From Paraphysomonas bandaiensis (Eukaryota; Chrysophyceae), in contig CBFFRP010000281.1 of assembly GCA_965644295.1 (NCBI GenBank), positions 310,001 through 374,000 of the forward strand: a stretch of DNA of 64,000 bases, given 5' to 3'. Below, piece after piece: positions 44,970 through 54,742 of this stretch (position 1 is the first letter of the stretch; every line of letters begins with the position of its first letter). A program made the translations under genes and the position numbers. Below the pieces are notes generated by a model. It did not search any database. It saw nothing but the letters and a program-made list of their open reading frames with translations, and was not told where the DNA came from.

Positions 44970-46372
44970 ATGTGTATACGCTGTTTAACAGAAGGATTAT
45001 TTGATCCAGCAAAGATTAAGAAGAAAAAAAAGAAATCATCTCGTATCCCTTCAAACAACACACATGCAGACACTGTAGATACTATTCCAGTTAAACAGAG
45101 ACCTAAATGGAGTTCTCCTTTATGTGAAGACTGGTGGAATAGTACAGTTGATACAGAATCTATTGGGATTAATACAGAATCTGTTAGATACTGTGTAGTG
45201 AATGGCAGTGCATCACATCGTATGTTGTATATACCTGATTGGGGCCAGTCTTTCCTGCACCACTCGTTAATACTGAAGAGACTACATGACACGAAGGTAT
45301 ATTCTCTTTGGTCGTATGATAGTATATCACAAGGTTGGTGTTATATATTGTTTATCGATGGCGGTATAGTTATGCTGTGAACTATATCATAGGCTTATCT
45401 GAATCTCTCTATCCGTCGTCCTGTTGCGTCTCTGTTAACTCATTCGGAGATTATACCAAACTACTTGAGTATTTTACTGATCATGTTATCAATAGTAGAG
45501 ATGCTACTCTTCCTATTGATATTGTTCTCTGTGGGCACAGTGCACAACTATTGTTTACTGTGAAGAGGAATATGTTTCGTAGGGTGTATCTCCTCAATCC
45601 AGTTTTCACTCCTTCTTTTCACCTATATTTACCTTTGATTTTCGGCAATGGAAGTGCAGACTCCTCAAGGGATAACCTACCCGTGTTTGTTCCCTCTGTA
45701 TGTTACTCTCTACTCTTTGGCGATTTTTACTTTTACTTATAGGCTCTTGTTCTCCCTGTACATCGCATACAAGTTTTATTACTGCGTTTGTTATCGTTTG
45801 TGTCGAGCACGACTGAGTCGATGTCAGCCACCCTCGAGAATTTTAAAATGACAACCATGTCCAATATCTTATCGTGGCTGTTTCGAGGGCTATGGGATGT
45901 ATACAAGCACGGTGATGAATCCGCGCATTATGTCCCATCTATTCTACAGCTTCATACCTCGTATATATACAGCCGGTACGAGAAATAGTGTTTCTCCTTT
46001 ATTTTTTGTTTACAACTTTTACAAAGGGCTGAGGAGTTAAAAGTCAACGAAAAGTACCCTTCGATTTCCAAGAAACCCCTTTCAATTCATTGGATTGACT
46101 GTTATTTAAATACACGGTTAAGTTCCCAGGAAAAACGCATACAAAATAATTCCGACCTCGAGCAGTACAACAATATGGAAATACATGTATTCAGTAGCTA
46201 TAGTATGTGTAAGGCACTGAGTTCTATACGGGTACTCTCTTCGTTGCTTGCGCGGAGATGTATATCTTCGACAGTGTATACTTATGAATGCGCTGTCGAT
46301 GAGTCTGAGAGTCAGAGCAACTCCTCTAGTGTTGATAGACTTTTACGGTATATTTGTGACGAAAATAAATAA
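44970..46372 (+). CDS. Alpha/beta-hydrolase-like protein, 415 aa
   Basis: Four exons: 44970-45310, 45370-45697, 45743-45975 and 46027-46372; GT-AG with frames closed. Residues 169-173 read GHSAQ after the hydrophobic strand PIDIVLC, which fits the nucleophile elbow of an alpha/beta hydrolase with Ser171, though the usual second glycine (GxSxG) is Gln173. Upstream segments (SVRYCVVNG, RMLYIPDWGQSF, and CVSVNSFGD) could be the first strands and oxyanion region. Hydrophobic helices around LYLPLIFGN and LVLPVHRIQVLLLRLL suggest membrane contact. The N-terminus is Lys-rich (KIKKKKKKSS). No family is recognised, and the acid and histidine of a triad are not identified. A lipase-like role is possible but unproven. 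Confidence 0.55.
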
Positions 46373-47990
46373 CTACTAGAGTTGTATATTTTGGTCTATT
46401 TGAGTTTTTATCGCTTTAGCAAGCCACTATTATGTCAACTAGTAGTAAAATCTAGTGAGTAGTATGAATAACAATTAACATCATGCAACTGTAATGCATA
46501 GAAAATAGCCCTTACTTCACAATCCAATAGGTTCTGCATGCATGATTATGTTACTTTTTCTCAAGTTAACCAGAAACTTATCAGAGTGCTGACTGTTAAT
46601 AAATCCTATTTCCTAATATACACTGGAGCACTGGAGGCTTAGCAGTCTTCCTTTATCAGTTGATGTTGTTGAAAAACTACTTACCTACACTCTCCCCACA
46701 TAGTTCCGTCGCTGAATACATATTTGTCGCACCATTGAATCTGTGGTGTAGATATTAGCAAAATAGGATATATAGTAATATATATAGTAATGATGTACAT
46801 GGGTTGGGTGTGTGACTTCTGAAATAGTTAGATATCAGCAAATTTCTTTATTTGTTTCCCTTGTACCACACAACATGTATGCCAACGGAAATTATATTTA
46901 TCATATATATGGCTAATACACGGGTGCAGGTCCTTTGAGTTCGTTTAACACTGGGCAGCATTTTTATATTCGTCAAACGAGTTCGACTTTGTTGAGGGAT
47001 TTACAAAAACAACCACGTTGCCAATAAATATTCTCCAGGGCATGCACAGACACCATTTTTCAGATAACCATTTCCTCATCATGCGGCTACTATAAAACGT
47101 TACTTTCCGTTTCACTCAATAATAGTTCTAACGTTTAAACTACACGATAAGTATTTTACTGTAATGTGTCGATTACACTATCAAAGTTTGACATTATATT
47201 AGAAGTATTAACTTAACAACAGAAGGTAACTTATACTCAATGTTGAGAATTATAAATTATAATCAATATCTCTTATCATTCATCAATTTCATGTTGTCTC
47301 TGCTACCACTCATTTCTCGTACGACGATCTTACGTCGTCACTACAACTTGCATCGTCACTACAACTTGCATCGTCACTACATTCCGTTTTACCGCTATAT
47401 ACTTATCGCCATTCATTCTCACAATAAGATTAAGAAGACTACAACTGTATACTACAGTAATTTAAATACCTTATAACTACAGCTTTCAATTGCTCTCATA
47501 TAGCAGAACTCAACATACACTACAAGTAGTACCGTTTACAACTAGTATGTCTAGCATTCAACTAACCACTATTTTGGTGCAGGTTTTTCACGCCTATTGC
47601 TAAATAATAAGACTTTTAATAGACTTTTAATATAATACTGTTTACATTGCTACTTCAAATGCTGTACAATTCTTCACACTTTCTATCATGTTAATTCACA
47701 AGATGTTGTTTGAAAGGAATCTGTACCTGCCAATGAAATACGAAGGCTATTTCTAATTGTATCTACATGGAAATATTTTAATTTATCAAAAGGACTACTA
47801 AATTATTAACTTAACAAAATATTACATTCACGATTGTCCATTCAGGTGTAATTTCAAACCGTGCGACTACAACTTTAGAACTATGTTTAGTTCACTTCAT
47901 CATAATTACATTTGAATCACGTACAAGTGAGAGAACAACCTTAGGAGATTATCGCCAGCCAATCATCTCGATGTGACAATTCTAAGCATA
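46373..47990. other. Intergenic, 1.6 kb, with retroposon fragments
   Basis: AT-rich sequence without a supported gene. A short piece at about 46978-46998 (GAGTTCGACTTTGTTGAGGG) matches the 5' end of the type II retroposon body. A tandem 15-bp CGTCACTACAACTTGCAT-like triplication lies at 47335-47380. Confidence 0.45.
47530..47640 (+). repeat. Solo 3' tail of the retroposon family
   Basis: Matches the last about 100 bp of the other copies in plus orientation: CTAGCATTCAACTAACCAC, GGTGCAGG and CGCCTATTGCTAAATAATAAG. Everything upstream of the tail is absent, as expected for a severely 5'-truncated insertion. Confidence 0.65.
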
Positions 47991-49903
47991 CTATGAGCTT
48001 CCCAAAGCTTGCAATATCGGGCGATAGAGTTGTGAAATCTCCGTATCATTTTTCAGAATATCCATCATGATATCTTGATCATCGCCTCGATTCTGATTAA
48101 CGTGGTTGTATATAGGGTTACTCATACTAAGCCTGTACAAAGGGGAATTGTTGACATCATAGAACTGGATATCCGATACAATGGCATTTATCACCCACTC
48201 TGGTTCGTTAAGTTCGAGAGTATCCATGATTTTCCAAACAGTCCCGCTAAAGTCTCCCATAAATTCATCGAGATCAATATTCAGGGAATTGGGGTCGTGC
48301 TCTGTGTGCCGGATTATTTGCACCATACGAAGGGACTCATAATAGTCGATAGCGGCCTCGACACGAAGGCCCTCCACTAAAGGCAAAGCCTCTAGCGTAT
48401 CCATTAGAGACGTTGAAATATTTCCCAGGTGTTTGCACATAAAATTGTATTCCTAAACACAAGAAATTTAACCATTCAAGCTACAACACCGATAGAAATA
48501 GAGGGCTACCTGTGGGGGTCGTGAGACGTACTCCCTATGTGCTCCCACTGTATGAAAATGATTCGACTTCGCTTTCTTCTTCTTGGCTCTGTGTGACGGG
48601 AAATTAAGGTGTTCTTCCATTGATTTGATAGAGAGGAGCTCGTGCTCACGACGACAACACGGTTCGCAAAGGTGAACCGACCTAATAAATATGGTCAAAT
48701 ATGACTTTATCAACTCGTAACTGTACTTACTTGCAATAATCCTGGACCTCTTCGCGAGGTAGAGGGGTGCGAATATTTTTGCTGAGTCGGGAAAACGCCT
48801 CAGATACCCCCACGGTTCGGTTACGTGGGTCAACCGCAACAACGCCACCTGACCCGATGCTATTGAGATTACACGCCTGTTACATCCACAATTGTTCAGG
48901 GATGCCACAAAGGGAGGGAACATGTATAATTATACAAACCTACCTTCTTGTAGAATAATGGCTTTGTGCACCACGACTCGGAGCCTTCCTTATGATACCT
49001 GTCCGCAACTTTTACAGTGAAATACCAATTCAAAACTTCTGCACCTGTAGCCAGATATTATTTTTTTATACGGGTGCCGATAGAAGTGGAAGAACTTGTA
49101 GGGCACACCAAGCTCCTCGGGTAGCCAGATCTACGTTGTATGGATGTGAGTACCCGAAAGGTCGTTAAAAGAATCTTACATACCCACTGCGTATGTCCAA
49201 GCAAGTGAACTACAAACATGTATTTATTTCAATTCAGTTAATCATAAACGAACTGCTACCTGGCTCAGTCTGGAGAGTATGCTGTATGGCATGAATGCTA
49301 TCTCTGGTGACGTGATAAATACAGCACCATTTCATACGGGCACAAAGAGATGCAAACATTTTCTGCGCTAAAAATGTTCCCGTCTTATGGTGTGCACCCC
49401 AAAGCACGATTGGCTAATATTCAATATATTATATTGGAGTGAGCGTAAAGATGTATGGCAGCTTACATGGGAGTTGGAGGTGTCAGTTACATTGAAGTCG
49501 TATTCAGAGGTGCTGAACAAATATCAGAATCTATAAAACAAAACTTTCTTTCATATAACCTGAGTCGTCGATCAGCAGATGTGTCTCTATAAGAGTTAAA
49601 AGACGAATTCTTTGAACTAAATCCATTCTTCCAAATCTGTCATATATAATCACCACAGCATACATAATAAACACAGATAACTACTTGAACACCACGTAGC
49701 TTTCCATTCCAACCAGGTGTAGGGTTCTTACACTGTGAATTAACTACCATACCAATCTCAGGATATACCCTGTAAGCTATATATAAACTACTGAGTAGAG
49801 ACACCCCCACTAGACTGAAGAAACATATAGTCGCCAGTAAGACAAAAGTCATTATAGTGTGCCCGTTCCACATATTGGATGTGAAGTACTTGGTATAAAA
49901 CAA
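47991..49903 (-). CDS. Type II membrane sulfotransferase-like protein, 480 aa
   Basis: Ten exons: 49903-49685, 49636-49560, 49512-49467, 49413-49260, 49209-49184, 49130-49045, 48998-48944, 48876-48731, 48681-48510 and 48452-47991; all GT-AG and in frame. Residues 17-45 are one hydrophobic segment after a short cytosolic N-terminus, so a type II Golgi protein is predicted. PIVLWGAHHKTGT (115-127) matches the 5'-phosphosulfate-binding loop of sulfotransferases (Lys124, Thr125, Thr127). FHFYRHPYKKIISGYRYHK (Arg192, Ser200) matches the 3'-phosphate-binding motif of PAPS enzymes. The rest is family-divergent, with a Lys/His-rich region near 280 and an acidic C-terminal helical part. Start alternatives are Met1 and Met11. 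The acceptor is probably a glycan, inferred from topology. It is head-to-head with the TLC transporter. Confidence 0.78.
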
Positions 49904-50411
49904 CAGGCTCCTATGTGTTTCTTATGAGAAGTAATGTGTGGGTGTCGATGTTAAGTACGAGACAATGACATTGATATACATACATGTCATATAAACCCAT
50001 ATAACATCTAGACATACACGTCTGTAGGACATGCAGCCATGACTGGGGTATATAGCTGTACCGCTGTACCACAAGTGTACCCACCTACCTGCCTACATAC
50101 AGAAGTACATACCAACGTACATACATACATACATACATACATACATACATACATACATACATACATACATACATACATACATACATACATACATACATAC
50201 ATACATACATACATACATACACAGCCATCGCTGTTATTCGTATGGTTTCCAATCATTGTACAGGACTGTGAACATAAATTATGGCATTCCATATAGATCC
50301 ACTATATTCCTAATCTAACCCGTAATTGAAAGATGTATTAATAAATAACAATGTTTACCATTACATTCCACTGACATAGCACTCTTTCATTAGAAAATCT
50401 TCATTATTAAT
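49904..50411. promoter_or_regulatory. Divergent intergenic region (sulfotransferase / TLC transporter)
   Basis: A 508-bp gap between opposed start codons. It contains AGCTGTACCGCTGTACC at 50052-50068 and an ATAC microsatellite. No gene is supported. Confidence 0.45.
50119..50221. repeat. (ATAC)n microsatellite, about 26 copies
   Basis: Uninterrupted ATAC repeat, the complement of the TATG type at 42731-43031, inside a divergent intergenic region. Confidence 0.95.
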
Positions 50412-52279
50412 ATGAATTTTCAACCTGAAATATCGTTTCGGACTATAAAGATGATGGGTCAAGCCATGTCCCAAGCTTTTGTTGTACCATTTAATGATTT
50501 ACCAAGGGTAATATTTGTAAGTTTATTAAGATTATATTTACTCTTGTAATCTTTCTTTTATATACAGCATGCAGCTATATTATCTGCTATTGTTGCAGGA
50601 TTTTGGCTGTTGGATGCATTAAAAGATCCAATATTAGCGTCCATTGTTGGAATAGAGTATCAGCCTTTAGCTAAAGTATTATCTGTTGCTATTACTCTAG
50701 TGGTTGTGTGTTCGTATGATTTCTTGACATCAGTTGTTGACAAACCTTCGTTGTTTCATATAATTTCTGTCGTCTTCGGAATGATATTTATGATACTTGC
50801 GTCGATGCTTTCCGATCCTCACACTGGATTAGATAATCATGAGAAAAGTCCACATCGAATGCTCGGGTGGATATGTTACTTTGCTATAGAAAGTTACGGG
50901 TCACTTATGGTTGCATTATTTTGGTCTTTCACGAACTCAATAATGGATCTTGAGCAAGCCAAAGGTGGCTATGGCCTGATTATATCAATTGCTCAAGTGG
51001 GTGCCATTCTCGGTTCCACTGTAGCCACAACTGCCGAAACTGTTGGCATTGCACAGCTTTTCCTCATCAGTGCTATGAGTGTGTTCTCTATCTCCCTACT
51101 GATAAAGGTCTACCACATTGTTTATCGAGACGATGATGTTACATCACAGGTGATTAATATTTGCAGATGTTGAATCCAAACCTTTAATGAATATATAAAT
51201 AAGGTAAAAGGGCGTGTCCGAAGAGTGACAGAAACATCAGACGACCTCATTGAGCAGTTGGAGTTGGCACACACTCCAACATGTTTGCAACGCACTCTGA
51301 CAGTTTTCTCCGGCTTCTACGAAGGCCTACTACTGATAGTTAAATACCGTTACGTTTTCCACATCCTTGTGGTCACTTGCCTCTATGAGATTGTAATCAC
51401 AGTCCTCGATTATGAGTTTAAGGTACTTGGTTCGCACAAGACATCTTCACATAGTAGTAGTCTCCTTGTGGATGAGGGCGACGGAAACCGATTCGCTAAC
51501 CTATTGGGCCACTTTGGGTAGGTTACCGTGTGATTTCTTCTATTTCTATGTACTTATTGTTCATGCATAGTCAATTCACGAATCTAGTGAGTTTGCTTGT
51601 GGCGTCTGTGGGATTCTCGTTTCTTGTTCACCGACTTGGTGTGAAGGGTACCCTCATGGTGTTCCCGACTGTTCTCTTTGTAGCTGTAATTGTAACCAAT
51701 CTCGTGCCTAGTCTTTGGGTATTGTTCACTTTTGTGTCACTACTAAAAGCCATTCTTTATTCCTTACACGACCCTGCAATGGAGCTGCTGTATATGCCTA
51801 CCTCCGAGCCTATCAAATTCAAAGCTAAGGCGTGGATAGATGTACTGGGTGCTCGACTAGCTAAGGCTTTGGGGTCTATTATTACGAATATGGCTCACGG
51901 AGACCCCCAGAAGTTGCGGAATATATCCGAAATGCCCATAATAGTGATTTCGGTACTTCTTTTAGTTCTGGTATGGATCACGGGTCGCCAGTTTGATACT
52001 CTGGTACGCGATAGAATTATTGTTGGAGACGAGGACTCACCTACATCTCGACTCACTTCTTTAAGCGTGGACGGCGATCGATATGCGGGGCTCGAGATGA
52101 GAAATGGTTTGAAGCCGGGGGATGTCGGCTATGATGGATATGATTTGCATTTTTTTGAAGCTGTTTTCAGCGACGATGAAGAAAATAATGAGAGTTTGAA
52201 TAGCAAGGCCGATGAAAGAAATGGAGAATTTAATAGCCCAGATGCGGGACGTAGGCGTGCTAATACGTCGAAGTGGTAG
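50412..52279 (+). CDS. TLC-family nucleotide (ATP/ADP) transporter-like protein, 566 aa
   Basis: Four exons: 50412-50507, 50568-51149, 51204-51517 and 51571-52279; GT-AG and in frame. Conserved stretches match the TLC/NTT family: FWLLDALKDPILASIVG, IEYQPLAKVLSVAITL, and in the second half KAKAWIDVLGARLAKALGS. About ten to twelve hydrophobic helices are present. The family includes ATP/ADP exchangers of plastids and of intracellular bacteria and parasites, plus many NTT-like proteins of algae and stramenopiles whose substrates vary. The location cannot be told: no clear plastid or mitochondrial presequence is visible. The C-terminal about 90 residues are acidic, Asp/Glu/Asn-rich and cytosolic in character. 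The residues that select substrate were not checked. Confidence 0.85.
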
Positions 52280-52880
52280 TACTCAAATTATCAATGATGT
52301 AATTATACAAGACCAATAGGTTAGTATTGGGACTGGCATTATAAAGTTTAATCATGTTCCAGTTCTATGTTTGTGATATTTGGCATTTATTTCAACATGC
52401 TTTGTAAACCATATAGATGCAACCGTCGTACTAGAGCCTAATAAACCGTGGAAAGGTATCTGTAGAAAATAGTCAACAATTGATAATTGGTACGTATATC
52501 GCTCCAAACATATGTTGCTTCACAATATATTCCAAACAATATTATTTCACAAGCCAGACATACACAGAACTATTCCCTGTTCTCTGAAGTGAACCACACA
52601 GACATACCATATTTGCTCAATAGTTCACTCATTTTTGTTACACAATACTATTTTCGATGCATACAGCCTTGAATTTTTTGTTTTGATCTAAAGTTCAAGT
52701 AAACAATGGAGACGGTGGTGTAGCCAGTTATTAGGATTCAGCTTAATACAAGACTGTATCCGTGAGTTATAATGTTCAAATGAAATATATCATGAACTGA
52801 ATTAGAGAGAGTATCTGTCGAAGATACATAATCGTCATCATAACGTCGTCATTGTCAGTTACACTTCTAACTATTCCGTT
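52280..52880. other. Intergenic, no gene seen
   Basis: 3' flank of the transporter gene up to a retroposon target-site duplication. No supported ORF. Confidence 0.4.
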
Positions 52881-52895
52881 GTTCATGATAGTTAT

Positions 52896-53428
52896 ATATT
52901 AAACGTCTTTTTATTTAGCAATAGGCGTTAGAAACCTGTACCAATATAGTGGTTAGTGGAATGCTAGTCATGCTAGTTAGACCTCTACCCATGACTAATC
53001 CGTACAAATTCCGTTATCCTACTATTTAACGCTACAGAAGCTGCTTGTGCGTCGCCGCAAGCACCAAGGTGCAACCACTTCCGTTCTAAATTTTGTTTGT
53101 GAGTTTCGCCCTGCTCGTGCGTCTTTGACTCACTGGCGCGTGTTGTCTGGGGGTCTTCCCTTAGGATACGGCTCCACCAGGCTCTGTGGGACAGGGTTTT
53201 GCATTAAGGTCCGAAGTGTACCGAGTACTAGATGTATGTGTGTTCTGTGAGGTGAGTGGAGTGGTGGAAGGTGTCGGTATTTCCTTGCATCGCTTGGGCA
53301 TCAGGCATAGGTGTAGTTGCCGGAGACGGCGTCTTTGTCGAGGACCAGATGTTTTCATGCAGTCCGGTGCCTTTTTCCTGCGTGCATGAGAGGTGGTGCA
53401 TGTGGTTGCAGTGGATGGTAATCGAATA
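52896..53428 (-). mobile_element. Retroposon copy, type I body (533 bp, 5' truncated)
   Basis: Flanked by a perfect 15-bp direct repeat, GTTCATGATAGTTAT, at 52881-52895 and 53429-53443. The tail module (52900-53075) and body (53076-53400) match the longest copy at 12414-13214 closely, including GTTGCCGGAGACGGCGTC. The sense strand is minus, with the tail on the left. Clean flanking duplication and high similarity suggest a young insertion. Confidence 0.8.
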
Positions 53429-53682
53429 GTTCATGATAGTTATGTTCTATATTGTTATTCATAATTCTCACTTTTTACTGTGTTCATTACTTTACACTCT
53501 AATAATCACAACATTGTTTTACTATTACTAAGATCAATAAATTCTTCATATTCTAGTAGCAGTTGATAGCTGTCATTCTCGTTGCTACAGTGTCGAAGCT
53601 AAAATAACATATTGATCCACAAACATCACAACCATTATTATTAGCATATAGTTTACACTAAAATTGGTATCACAAAAACAAG

Positions 53683-53969
53683 TGCCCCATACTGAGCGCG
53701 TACTTAGGTAGATCCGGGTGGGTACCTAACTAATACTTTATTTAAGTCCCATACGCTATTTGCTAGCTACTACCTACTGAACCCAACTAGCTACATCATC
53801 ATCACACGATATTCTGCGCTGAATATGCAATGAGAACCCGGGTTGGGAACCGCTGAACTAAGCATTGTGTACATAGGTAGATAGGTAGAGGTGCGCGGTC
53901 GCACTCAGTAGCACCTACTAGAGGGCAACACGCAGTGATTAGTTACGCTCTCAGTATGGGACAAAAGGT
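53683..53969. mobile_element. MITE-like element, 287 bp, with short inverted ends
   Basis: The left end TGCCCCATACTGAGCGCGTA and the right end ACGCTCTCAGTATGGGACA are inverted copies over about 18-20 bp. The interior includes GAACCCGGGTTGGGAACCGC, an inverted AGGTGC/GCACCT pair and the triplet AGGTAGATAGGTAGAGG. A close relative lies at 60955-61195. A further end of the same family sits at 54664-54715. No coding capacity, so it is a non-autonomous DNA transposon by structure. Target duplication not resolved. Confidence 0.6.
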
Positions 53970-54742
53970 CCAATGCGAGTTGTCAATGTTATTAGAGATA
54001 AAAATATACTCTTCACGATATCGTTACTAAACGTAATCTAAAGACTATCATATAAAGAAATTAAGGAAACTTAATTATAATCCCTCTACTATCGATCCCT
54101 TACAAGTGGCATGTAAAGATGGTGAAAACTTTTATGCTATTGACCATATTTCAAAAATAAAAGGTCGAGCTAAAGGTCCAAAACATCATTGGATATACCT
54201 TACGGATACGCAACCACCAAAACCTCGTAGGACAAACCGGTGAACGTATGACTCCGACGTTTCAGCTAGCCTCACCATGTACAGCTTTGAATTGAGAGGG
54301 AGTGTTGAGTTTTGCTGCTTGAGCAATTAAAAGCTGTAATTCTAAGATATTGGAACTATGATCGTTACTCGAAGAATACAATATTGGTTAACAGTATTAT
54401 GAGAACTAATGTCATAATAGTATAATTATAGTAGTGAAACTAAAATATATATTGACCGTACAAGATCGTATGAAAATGAGTGGTAGTTGAGATCACATGA
54501 ATATGGTGAATGACAAAGAATAATAAGTGATATTGTTTACTTTGTTATCGTGCTTGATTATAATCTTAACATAATAAATGAGTAAATACACGTTTGGTTA
54601 ACTTAGTCATTCATCCAATGGTGTCATAATCTGACAGAACGAGCAATTTCCAACACAATCACGTATTAGTTAGAACCCTACCCGACTCTACCTAAGTACG
54701 CGCTCAGTATGGAGCATACGGGACAGGAAATTTGCTTCATCA
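53970..54742. other. Intergenic with a solo transposon end
   Basis: AT-rich. The stretch 54664-54715 is an inverted copy of 53683-53734 (CCATACTGAGCGCGTACTTAGGTAGA and beyond in complement), so the whole 53683-54715 interval (1,033 bp) could be one composite element with about 50-bp inverted ends. A small open stretch at 54103-54243 (plus) reads like protein (GENFYAIDHISKIKGRAKGP) but has no start or family. Confidence 0.45.
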
